From an uncultured Eubacteriales bacterium (GTDB taxonomy: Bacteria; Bacillota; Clostridia; Oscillospirales; Oscillospiraceae), in NCBI GenBank assembly GCA_900556935.1, contig USQL01000068.1:1-12075 (forward strand): 12,075 bases of DNA, given 5' to 3'. The notes below the pieces were generated by a model. It did not search any database, was not told where the DNA came from, and worked only from the letters and a program-made list of their open reading frames with translations. The first letter of the stretch is position 1, and each line of letters starts with the position of its first letter. Made by a program: the position numbers and the translations under genes. Positions 6,918 to 12,075 of this stretch are shown here, in pieces.

Positions 6918-7754
6918 ATGAATATTGCACTTCCCTACGAAAACGGTGAAATCTTCCCCCATTTTGGAAAAGCAAAGCAGTTCAAAATCTACCGTCTGGA
7001 GGATGGTCAGGTGGTCGGTACCCAGGTGGTAACTCCCGAGGATTCCGGCCATGAGGCCGTGGCTGAATTCCTCCACGCAAACGAAGTGGAAGCCGTCCTC
7101 TGCGGCCGTCTGGGCGAGGGCATGCAGAACGCGCTGGACCAGTACGGCATCGGCGTTCTGTCCGGCCTGGAGGGCGACGCGGACGAAGCCGTTAGCGCCT
7201 GGCTAAACGGCAGTGTCTCCTCCGCCGGTGTCAACTGCCACCACGAGGAGGGCTCCTGCGGCTGCGGCGGAAGCTGTGGCAGCAGCTGCGGCGGCGGATG
7301 CGGCTGCCACGGCGGCCCCACCGTCAGCGGGAAAAACGCGGGCAAAACCGTCCGGGTCCACTACCGCGGCACCCTGAACGACGGGACCCAGTTCGATGCC
7401 TCTTATGACCGGGGTGAGCCCCTGGAATTTGTCTGCGGCGCGGGCATGATGATTCCCGGCTTCGATGCAGCCGTGGCCGACATGGACCTGGGCCAGGAAA
7501 TCGACATCCACCTGCTGCCCGAGGATGCCTACGGCCTCGTGAACCCCGACATGGTTTTCTCCGTGGAGATTGCCCAGCTCCCCGGCTCTGAGGACTTAAG
7601 CGTCGGCGAGCAGGTCTACCTCTACGACCAGACCGGCCGCCCCTTCCCGGTCAAGGTCGTCGCCAAGGAAGCGCCCACCATCACCTTCGATGCCAACCAC
7701 GATCTGGCCGGTCAGGAGCTGAATTTCCACATCGAACTGCTGTCCGCGGAATAA
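6918..7754 (+). CDS. Fusion protein: NifX/NafY-like domain + Cys/Gly-rich metal-binding linker + SlyD-type FKBP prolyl isomerase
   Basis: A 278-residue soluble protein in three parts. Residues 1-100 (MNIALPYENGEIFPHFGKAK, then VEAVLCGRLGEGMQNALDQY) match the dinitrogenase iron-molybdenum cofactor-binding fold (PF02579; NifX/NifB C-terminal type). Residues 101-132 are a linker with seven cysteines (107, 114, 116, 120, 124, 128, 130), three histidines and many glycines, a likely metal-binding stretch. Residues 137-278 form an FKBP domain of SlyD type: VRVHYRGTLNDGTQFDASYD, PLEFVCGAGMMIPGFDAAVA, LPEDAYG, an insert-in-flap region at about 208-253 and the closing FDANHDLAGQELNF. SlyD proteins are prolyl isomerases and chaperones that deliver nickel through a His/Cys-rich tail; here such a stretch lies between the domains. 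No nif or hydrogenase genes are nearby. The start is set by AAAGGAG seven bases upstream. Domain calls are firm; the joint role in metal or cluster handling is inference. Confidence 0.9.
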   Translation: MNIALPYENGEIFPHFGKAKQFKIYRLEDGQVVGTQVVTPEDSGHEAVAEFLHANEVEAVLCGRLGEGMQNALDQYGIGVLSGLEGDADEAVSAWLNGSVSSAGVNCHHEEGSCGCGGSCGSSCGGGCGCHGGPTVSGKNAGKTVRVHYRGTLNDGTQFDASYDRGEPLEFVCGAGMMIPGFDAAVADMDLGQEIDIHLLPEDAYGLVNPDMVFSVEIAQLPGSEDLSVGEQVYLYDQTGRPFPVKVVAKEAPTITFDANHDLAGQELNFHIELLSAE

Positions 7755-7771
7755 GGGCATCGCAGATTTTT

Positions 7772-8065
7772 CTATCCACCTTCTCCCCACCCGCAAAAGG
7801 CACCACCTAGCGGTGATGCCTTTTGCATTGCGGATAGAACCGGGGACAGCTCCTCCGCGTCAATCAACTCCGGCATGGGAGAACCGTTTGCCTTCAGGGC
7901 ACGGATAATTTTCTGAAAGCCTGTGTTGCGGCCTTCGGTCAGGTGCAGCTCTTTCAGGAACTCTCCAATCCTGCGGTTCCGATAGCGGCGGCTGACAGCC
8001 CGGATAGGAGCGTTTTTAGATTGGCTGGGATTCCCGTAGGGGCACCTCCTTGTGTTTTCAAATAC
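7772..8065 (-). pseudogene. C-terminal remnant of a RecG-like / AlbA_2 ATP-binding protein
   Basis: On the minus strand a frame running to TAG at 7774-7772 contains SRRYRNRRIGEFLKELHL followed by TEGRNTGFQKIIRALKANGS and PMPEL. This is the signature of the C-terminal ATPase-like domain (HATPase_c_4) in AlbA_2/RecG-like proteins, which are often carried by mobile or defence-associated regions. No start codon precedes it, family sequence stops near 8040, and the frame meets a stop at 8122-8120 in AT-rich DNA. The usual ending after the NGSP motif is also lost: the frame continues through the terminator-like hairpin at 7793-7826. Both ends are therefore eroded. The exact boundaries are uncertain, but the family match over about 45 residues is convincing. 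Confidence 0.75.
7793..7826 (+). terminator. Hairpin terminator after the NifX-SlyD gene (copy 1 of a repeated hairpin)
   Basis: The stem pairs GCAAAAGGCACCACC (7793-7807) with 7812-7826 around a TAGC loop. There is one C-A mismatch on the plus strand, which becomes a G-U pair on the minus strand. The arm contains TTTT, and there is no longer tail. Its core GCACCACCTAGCGGTGATGC (7800-7819) recurs exactly at 8305-8324. It could serve transcripts from either side. Confidence 0.7.
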
Positions 8066-8154
8066 TAAGCAAATTGTATCTACACAGTTATTAAAAATAT
8101 TGATTCCGTTAAAATCAACTTAAAATGCTCGAACGCTTTCGCATTCAGGTGTTT

Positions 8155-8176
8155 TGGTGGGGGATGATGGATTCGA
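8155..8176 (-). repeat. Partial copy of the tRNA-Tyr 3' end (T-arm, acceptor and CCA)
   Basis: The 22 bases from TGGTGGGGGATGATGG to ATTCGA match 8333-8354, the complement of the tRNA-Tyr 3' end, at 20 of 22 positions by hand count, in the same orientation and including the complement of the encoded CCA. The T-arm stem no longer pairs beyond this point, so it is not a working tRNA. The pattern fits a duplicated attachment core or a mobile repeat end. Confidence 0.6.
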
Positions 8177-8284
8177 TGGCTGGCTTTGCAGGGCAAAGCC
8201 ATATGGTGAAAACCAGTCTTTGGACTGGTTTTGCCAACATGCCCCCGGCATGTTGGATTTAAATGGGTTCGAATCCACCTCCCC
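8159..8284. other. Compact four-way-junction element with tRNA-like ends
   Basis: A closing stem pairs GGGGA (8160-8164) with TCCCC (8280-8284) and, after a small internal loop, TGGATTCGA (8168-8176) with TCGAATCCA (8269-8277). Inside are three successive perfect hairpins: TGGCTTTGC (8181-8189) with 8193-8201, AAAACCAGTC (8209-8218) with 8223-8232, and CCAACATGCC (8234-8243) with 8247-8256. The right side contains GGGTTCGAATCC, a T-arm sequence, but no anticodon arm or CCA follows. The pairing is equally good on both strands, so the transcribed strand is unknown. It could be a structured RNA, a short non-autonomous mobile repeat, or a recombination site. Structure is seen directly; function is unknown. 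Confidence 0.65.
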
Positions 8285-8296
8285 TATTTCCACGTA

Positions 8297-8332
8297 GAAA
8301 AAGAGCACCACCTAGCGGTGATGCTCTTTTTC
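8297..8332 (-). terminator. Terminator of tRNA-Tyr (copy 2 of the repeated hairpin)
   Basis: Read on the minus strand, GAAAAAGAGCATCACC (8332-8317) pairs with 8312-8297 over 16 bp with one G-U pair and a four-base loop, and the distal arm ends CTCTTTTTC. It starts directly after the tRNA CCA. The core is identical to that at 7800-7819 while the outer stem differs. Confidence 0.85.
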
Positions 8333-8417
8333 TGGTGGGGGAAGGTGGATTCGAACCACCGAAGCTATAAGCAGCAGATTTACAGTCTGTCCCCTTTGGC
8401 CACTCGGGAATTCCCCC
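8333..8417 (-). tRNA. tRNA-Tyr (anticodon GUA), CCA encoded
   Basis: An 85-base class II tRNA. The acceptor stem pairs GGGGGAA (8417-8411) with TTCCCCC (8343-8337), followed by discriminator A and an encoded CCA. The anticodon loop reads CTGTAAA with GUA at 8383-8381. A long variable arm follows (GCTTATAGC region), and the T-arm is GGTGGTTCGAATCCACC. The long variable arm and GUA anticodon together identify tyrosine. It has its own promoter and terminator. The AKR gene upstream and the element downstream are separate. Confidence 0.96.
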
Positions 8418-8446
8418 AGATATTCAGTTCGTGTCGGAACTTGTTT

Positions 8447-8474
8447 ATAATAGCATACTTTGGAAAAATGTCAA
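8447..8474 (-). promoter_or_regulatory. Promoter of tRNA-Tyr
   Basis: On the minus strand TTGACA (8474-8469), a 16-base spacer and TATTAT (8452-8447), preceded by TGC as an extended -10. The leader to the mature tRNA is about 22 bases. Confidence 0.8.
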
Positions 8475-8487
8475 GAACTTTTTTAGC

Positions 8488-8530
8488 CCCGGGGCAGGTT
8501 CCGCTTTGCAGGCGGAGGACCTGCCCCGGG
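8488..8530 (-). other. Strong GC-rich hairpin after the aldo/keto reductase gene
   Basis: CCCGGGGCAGGT (8488-8499) pairs with 8519-8530 over 12 bp, and TCCGC (8500-8504) with GCGGA (8512-8516), with a two-base bulge. It lies 9 bases past the reductase stop codon on the minus strand and before the tRNA promoter. It probably ends or stabilises the reductase mRNA, but the minus-strand bases after it are GCTAAAAAA, not a T-run. Confidence 0.5.
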
Positions 8531-8538
8531 AGAATGGA

Positions 8539-9525
8539 TTATCTGCTGATTTCCTCGATATGTTCCAGCTCCTGGGCTGTAAAGGCGGTGTTTTCCGCTG
8601 CCTTGATGTTATCCAGAATCTGGCTGGGCTTGGAGGCACCGATTAGGACGGAGGTGACCGTTTCGTGGTTTAGCAGCCATGCCAGGGACATCTCAGCCAA
8701 TGTCTGGCCCCGCTGGGCGGCCAGGTCGTTGAGGGCCCGGATTTTTTCCAGCTTGGCGTTCACCGTCTCCTCCTTCAGGAATCGTCCGTCGGTACGGATG
8801 CGGCTGTCCGCGGGGATGCCGTTTAAGTACCGGTCCGTCAGCATTCCCTGGGCCAGCGGGGAGAAGGTGATGAGACCCTTGCGGAGCTTCCCGGCAGTTT
8901 CCAACAGGCCGTTATTTTCAATGGTCCTGTCGAAGATGGAATACCGGTTCTGGTTGATGACAAAGGGCACATGGAGCTCCTTTAAAATGGCAGCGGCCTT
9001 TTCCAGAGTAGGGCCGTCATAGTTGGAAAGGCCTGCGTACAGGGCTTTTCCGCTGCGCACCGCCTGCTCCAGCGCGCCCATGGTCTCCTCCAGCGGGGTA
9101 TTGGGGTCCATACGGTGGTGGTAGAAAATATCCACATATTCTACACCCATGCGCTTTAGGCTCTGGTCCAGGCTGGCCAGCAGATATTTTCGGCTGCCCC
9201 AGTCGCCATAGGGGCCGTCCCACATGGTGTAGCCCGCCTTAGTGGAGAGAATCAGCTCGTCCCGGTAGGGGGCAAAGTCGTCCCGATAGAGCTTGCCAAA
9301 ATTGGTCTCCGCCGCACCAGGCTCCGGACCGTAGTTATTGGCCAGGTCAAAATGGGTGATGCCATGGTCAAAGGCGGTGCGGCACATAGCGCGCATATTT
9401 TCGTAAGGTGCGGTGTCGCCAAAATTGTGCCACAGACCCAGAGAAAAGGCCGGCAGCTTCAGGCCGCTGTCGCCGCAGCGGCGGTAAGGGATGGTCTCGT
9501 AACGGGTTTGGGAAGCCTGATACAT
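8539..9525 (-). CDS. yghZ: Aldo/keto reductase, YghZ / L-glyceraldehyde-3-phosphate reductase type (AKR14-like)
   Basis: A 328-residue NADPH-dependent cytosolic oxidoreductase of the aldo/keto reductase superfamily. The opening YRRCGDSGLKLPAFSLGLWH and the segment MYQASQTRYETIPYR match the YghZ group, whose E. coli member reduces L-glyceraldehyde 3-phosphate and methylglyoxal. The catalytic tetrad is visible: Asp60 and Tyr65 in HFDLANNYGPEPG, Lys96 in LILSTKAGYTMWDGPYGDWG and His137 in VDIFYHHRMDP. The cofactor-binding end AWLLNHETVTSVLIGASKP is intact. Length is slightly under the E. coli protein (346). The start has AAAGGAG 12 bases upstream, a little long. It is transcribed alone, divergently from the MATE gene. 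A role in detoxifying reactive aldehydes is inferred from the family; the true substrate is unknown. Confidence 0.92.
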   Translation of the reverse strand: MYQASQTRYETIPYRRCGDSGLKLPAFSLGLWHNFGDTAPYENMRAMCRTAFDHGITHFDLANNYGPEPGAAETNFGKLYRDDFAPYRDELILSTKAGYTMWDGPYGDWGSRKYLLASLDQSLKRMGVEYVDIFYHHRMDPNTPLEETMGALEQAVRSGKALYAGLSNYDGPTLEKAAAILKELHVPFVINQNRYSIFDRTIENNGLLETAGKLRKGLITFSPLAQGMLTDRYLNGIPADSRIRTDGRFLKEETVNAKLEKIRALNDLAAQRGQTLAEMSLAWLLNHETVTSVLIGASKPSQILDNIKAAENTAFTAQELEHIEEISR

Positions 9526-9556
9526 AGGAACGTCACTCCTTTCAAATTATTGTATT

Positions 9557-9585
9557 ATTATAATATAATTTTCTTTTTATTGCAA
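9557..9585 (-). promoter_or_regulatory. Promoter of the aldo/keto reductase gene
   Basis: On the minus strand TTGCAA (9585-9580), a 17-base spacer and TATAAT (9562-9557), in a strongly AT-rich setting. The leader is about 25 bases. Confidence 0.85.
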
Positions 9586-9586
9586 G

Positions 9587-9605
9587 GCGGCGGGGATTCC
9601 GCCGC
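9587..9605. promoter_or_regulatory. GC-rich inverted repeat between divergent promoters
   Basis: GCGGCGG (9587-9593), a five-base gap and CCGCCGC (9599-9605). It sits directly upstream of the reductase -35 element and could be an operator for either divergent gene. No regulator gene is adjacent. Confidence 0.3.
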
Positions 9606-9687
9606 TTCCGCAAATTCTTTGTTTTTTCAGTCGGTTTGCTTATGAGCACCCGGGTTTTTGTGGATTCTTTTATGTATTTTTCCCGGA

Positions 9688-9716
9688 TTGACAGTATGAA
9701 AATTTGGTGCTAGTAT
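9688..9716 (+). promoter_or_regulatory. Promoter of the MATE transporter gene
   Basis: TTGACA (9688-9693), a 17-base spacer and TAGTAT (9711-9716), with TGC before the -10. The leader to the ATG at 9761 is about 38 bases. Confidence 0.85.
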
Positions 9717-9760
9717 GTGCGCTTGAAAAAAGAATTTTTGTGATTCGGGAGGTTTCCGCT

Positions 9761-11119
9761 ATGCCAAAGGAACGGACGAGAGACATGACCGTGGGCGCGC
9801 CCATGCCCATTCTGCTTGCCTTTATTACGCCCCTGCTGCTGGGGCTTTTGTTTCAGCAGTTTTACGCCATGGTGGATACCGTGGTAGTCGGTAATTTTTT
9901 GGGTATGGAGGCGCTGGCCGGTGTTGGCTCTACGGGCTCCATCTCCTTTTTGGTCCTGGGCCTGTGCAACGGCATCTGTGCGGGCTTTGCCATCCCCGTA
10001 GCCCAGAAGTTTGGTGAAAAGGACTATGAGGGTCTGCGGGATTTCGTGGGCAATATGATTTGGCTGGGCATTGTTCTTTCCGCCATCATCACCCTGGCAA
10101 CCACCCTGGGCTGTCGGGCCATCCTCACCGCCATGAGCACCCCGGAGAGCACCTTTTCCTTTGCCTATGACTATATCTTCCTGATTTTCCTGGCCATCCC
10201 CGCCACCATGCTCTACAATCTGCTCTCCGGCATTCTCCGCTCCCTGGGGGACAGCCGGACCCCGCTGATGTTCCTGATTTTCTCCAGCCTTTTAAATGTA
10301 GCTCTGGACCTTCTGTGCGTGGTTGCCCTGAAAATGGGTGTGGCCGGTGCGGGCTGGGCAACGCTCATCAGCCAGCTGATTTCCGGGCTTTTGTGCCTTG
10401 TATACATGTCCAAGAAATTCCCCATCCTCCATTTGAAAAGGGAAAATCTCCGGCTGCGGCCCTTCTGCGCCTGCCGCCTGCTGGTGATGGGCCTGCCCAT
10501 GGGCATGCAGTATTCCATTACGGCCATTGGCAGCATCCTTTTGCAGACCGCGGTCAACGGCCTGGGCCCCGTGGCCATGGCCGCCGTGGCCGCATCCAGC
10601 AAAGTAACCGTCCTCTTTGCCACTCCTTATGATGCCATGGGCACCATGGCTGCCACCTACGCCGGTCAGAACCTGGGTGCCGGGAAGCTGGACCGGGTCA
10701 AAGAGGGGGTCCGGGACTGCGGCATTCTGGGGCTCATCTATTTCGTCATCGCCATGGCCTCCATGTATTTTGGCGGTGCCCAGATGGCAAGCCTGTTCCT
10801 GGATTCCGGCGATGCCGCCTCCGAAATCCTGCCCCTGGCCCGGCAGATGCTGGTGACCAATGCCGCCTTCTATATTCCCCTTCTGGGTGTCAACCTCTAC
10901 CGCTTCACCATCCAGGGTCTGGGCTACTCCAATCTGGCCGTGATTGCCGGTGTCTTTGAAATGATTGCCCGGGGTGCCGTGGCCGTCGGCCTTGTCCCCC
11001 TGCTTGGCTTTACCGCCGTGTGCTATGCCAGCCCCGCCGCCTGGGTATTGGCGGACCTATTCCTGGTGCCCGCCTATCACTTCTGCCTGAATCGTCGGAT
11101 TCGGGAGGCCAACGCGTAA
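9761..11119 (+). CDS. MATE family efflux transporter
   Basis: A 452-residue polytopic membrane protein of the multidrug and toxic compound extrusion family (MatE, PF01554), which exports cationic or other small molecules in exchange for Na+ or H+. The family layout of two six-helix halves fits the length and hydrophobicity. Diagnostic segments are LFQQFYAMVDTVVVGNFLG in helix 1, NLLSGILRSLGDSRTPLMF in the first half, and TYAGQNLGAGKLDRVKEG and NLYRFTIQGLGYS in the second. The ATG at 9761 is preferred because GGGAGGT lies eight bases upstream; a TTG at 9704 in the same frame has no ribosome binding site and overlaps the promoter. The gene is flanked by its own promoter and terminator. Substrate cannot be predicted from sequence alone. 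Confidence 0.94.
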   Translation: MPKERTRDMTVGAPMPILLAFITPLLLGLLFQQFYAMVDTVVVGNFLGMEALAGVGSTGSISFLVLGLCNGICAGFAIPVAQKFGEKDYEGLRDFVGNMIWLGIVLSAIITLATTLGCRAILTAMSTPESTFSFAYDYIFLIFLAIPATMLYNLLSGILRSLGDSRTPLMFLIFSSLLNVALDLLCVVALKMGVAGAGWATLISQLISGLLCLVYMSKKFPILHLKRENLRLRPFCACRLLVMGLPMGMQYSITAIGSILLQTAVNGLGPVAMAAVAASSKVTVLFATPYDAMGTMAATYAGQNLGAGKLDRVKEGVRDCGILGLIYFVIAMASMYFGGAQMASLFLDSGDAASEILPLARQMLVTNAAFYIPLLGVNLYRFTIQGLGYSNLAVIAGVFEMIARGAVAVGLVPLLGFTAVCYASPAAWVLADLFLVPAYHFCLNRRIREANA

Positions 11120-11129
11120 ATTTCTCTAC

Positions 11130-11166
11130 AGCCCTCGGCAGCTTTCGCAGCTTCCGGGGGCTTTTT
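11130..11166 (+). terminator. Rho-independent terminator of the MATE gene
   Basis: AGCCCTCGGCAGCT (11130-11143) pairs with AGCTTCCGGGGGCT (11149-11162) with one G-U pair and one mismatch. The loop is TTCGC and the stem runs into TTTTT. It starts 11 bases after the stop codon. Confidence 0.9.
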
Positions 11167-11190
11167 CTGCTTTCTTTTCCCGCGTTCTTA

Positions 11191-11199
11191 TGGTACAAT
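11191..11199 (+). promoter_or_regulatory. Extended -10 promoter of the glycosyltransferase gene
   Basis: TGGTACAAT is an extended -10 (TACAAT at 11194-11199). The -35 position reads TTTCTT, which is weak. It lies between the MATE terminator and the ATG at 11231, so the gene is independently transcribed. Confidence 0.6.
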
Positions 11200-11230
11200 A
11201 AGGGAAATATCACTTTTGGGAGGATTTTTG

Positions 11231-12075
11231 ATGGAACCCAAGAGAAAAATCCTGCATTTTCTCCCCCGGAATACCTTCAGCGGGGCGGAAAATGTGGTCT
11301 GCCAGATTATCCATCTGTTCCGCGGAGAGGTGGACATGTACTATTGCTGCCCGGATGGTCCCATCCGACAGGCCCTGGAGGAGCGGAATGTCCCCTTTCT
11401 CCCCATGGAGCGGTTTGATGTTGCCCAGGTACGCAGGCTCATTCGCCGGGAAAAGCCGGACCTGGTGCAGGCCCACGATATGCTTTCCTCTGTGGTCTGC
11501 GCCGCCGCCTGCGGAAAAACGCCCCTGGTGTGCCATATTCACAACAACAATTTCAATTCCAGAAAGCTGAATCCCAAGACCCTTTTGTTCTACCCCGCGG
11601 CCAAAAAGGCGAAGCACATTTTCTGGGTCTCCCCCTCCGCCATGGACAGCTTCTATTTTCAAAAAGCCGTGGCAGTCAAAAGCTCCGTGCTGCGCAACGT
11701 CATCGACCCCACAGCCCTGCGGCAGCGGGCGGAGAAAGCGGAGCTGCGGGGGCACAGCAACGTAGTCTTCCTGGGCCGCATGTCGGAGCCAAAAAATCCT
11801 TTGCGGCTTCTAAAGGTTCTGGAGCTTCTGTCCCGGCTTGTCCCCCAGCTGGATGCCAGAGTCATCGGCAGCGGGGAGCTGGAGGAGGCCGTGCGCAACG
11901 CCTGGAAAGCCTCCCCCGCAAAGGAGCACATTCAGCTTTTGGGCTATCAGTCCAACGCCTACGGGCTTTTAAAGGATACGGATCTGATGCTCATGACCTC
12001 TCTGTGGGAGGGCACCCCTATGTGTGCCCTGGAGGCCATGGCCCTGGGGGTGCCCATTGTCAGCACCCCGGTGGA
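11231..12075 (+). CDS. Glycosyltransferase family 4 (GT-B fold), N-terminal 281 residues; 3' end outside window
   Basis: The frame is open from ATG 11231 to the window end. GGGAGG lies seven bases upstream of the start. The N-terminal Rossmann half opens with KILHFLPRNTFSGAENVV, in which SGAE is the usual glycine-rich acceptor-side loop, and includes KPDLVQAHDMLSSVV and CHIHNNNF. The C-terminal nucleotide-sugar half begins near NVVFLGRMSEPKNPLRLL and reaches the EX7E motif at Glu260 and Glu268 (EGTPMCALE), followed by GVPIVSTPV. Such retaining enzymes transfer sugars from NDP- or UDP-donors to lipids or growing surface polysaccharides at the inner face of the membrane. Donor and acceptor cannot be read from the sequence. 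Neighbouring genes to the right, not visible, would decide whether it belongs to a capsule or exopolysaccharide cluster. Confidence 0.92.
   Translation, partial: MEPKRKILHFLPRNTFSGAENVVCQIIHLFRGEVDMYYCCPDGPIRQALEERNVPFLPMERFDVAQVRRLIRREKPDLVQAHDMLSSVVCAAACGKTPLVCHIHNNNFNSRKLNPKTLLFYPAAKKAKHIFWVSPSAMDSFYFQKAVAVKSSVLRNVIDPTALRQRAEKAELRGHSNVVFLGRMSEPKNPLRLLKVLELLSRLVPQLDARVIGSGELEEAVRNAWKASPAKEHIQLLGYQSNAYGLLKDTDLMLMTSLWEGTPMCALEAMALGVPIVSTPV

Noticed and set aside
7203..7511. Minus-strand Ala/Gly-rich frame opposite the fusion protein
   Set aside because: The low-complexity alanine run is the reverse complement of the Cys/Gly codons in the linker of the true gene.
8155..8297. Possible tmRNA (ssrA) or a second tRNA
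   Set aside because: The left end recalls a tmRNA start and the right end a T-arm, but the span is only about 140 bases. There is no tag reading frame, the presumed acceptor ends do not pair as a tmRNA, and no CCA follows the right T-arm.
8231..9022. Plus-strand open frame of 263 codons across tRNA-Tyr
   Set aside because: Its start includes a translated tRNA gene and the rest is antisense to the aldo/keto reductase. This is a typical artefact frame.
9704..9760. TTG start giving a longer MATE protein
   Set aside because: The TTG overlaps the promoter spacer just upstream of the -10 and has no ribosome binding site. ATG 9761 has GGGAGGT at good spacing and gives the usual family N-terminus.
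11020..11418. Plus-strand 132-codon frame overlapping the MATE end and the glycosyltransferase start
   Set aside because: It crosses the MATE stop, terminator and next promoter, and the glycosyltransferase is clearly coded in another frame.
1..12075. CRISPR arrays, insertion sequences with transposase, toxin-antitoxin pairs
   Set aside because: I saw no regularly spaced direct repeats, no transposase or recombinase motifs, and no paired small genes of known toxin or antitoxin type.

Overview
The window reads as chromosomal DNA of a low-abundance-AT Firmicute of the class Clostridia, most likely an Oscillospiraceae/Ruminococcaceae-type gut anaerobe. The reasons are strong AGGAGG-type ribosome binding sites, TTGACA-N17-TATAAT promoters, G+C-rich coding sequence, paired ECF sigma / DUF4367-like anti-sigma genes, an oxygen-sensitive iron-sulfur cysteine desulfidase, and a NifX-type protein with a Cys/Gly-rich tail. 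The assignment is inferred from style and content; no 16S or other marker gene is present.

Layout. 1-442 is the end of an amino-acid ABC transporter binding protein, closed by a terminator. 693-5009 holds two paralogous ECF sigma / membrane anti-sigma modules in tandem, each with a 4-base ATGA overlap between its genes. The first anti-sigma protein is intact and carries three clear copies, and a degenerate fourth, of one extracellular module. The second is interrupted by an in-frame TAA. The convergent gene at 5096-6361 (minus) is an L-cysteine desulfidase (CyuA/YhaM family) with a perfect consensus promoter. A small unknown protein follows at 6525-6779 (minus). At 6918-7754 lies an unusual fusion: a NifX-like domain, a Cys/His/Gly linker and a complete SlyD-type FKBP isomerase.

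7755-8332 has no intact gene. It holds a hairpin terminator, the C-terminal remnant of a RecG-like/AlbA_2 ATP-binding protein (minus), an AT-rich stretch (about 8066-8154) in which I see nothing, a compact four-way-junction element whose ends imitate the 3' end of a tRNA, and a second hairpin with the same 20-base core. The tRNA-Tyr(GUA) gene follows on the minus strand, and its 3' end is duplicated (20 of 22 bases) at the far side of that element. This looks like a tRNA-associated insertion site or small mobile repeat.

8539-9525 (minus) is an aldo/keto reductase of the YghZ type, divergent from a MATE-family efflux transporter (9761-11119), which is followed by a separately promoted GT4 glycosyltransferase that runs off the window end (11231-12075).

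Apart from the two sigma/anti-sigma pairs, the genes look like single-gene transcription units with their own promoters and terminators. The points most worth following up are the NifX-SlyD fusion, the modular anti-sigma pair with its premature stop, and the tRNA-like element next to tRNA-Tyr.
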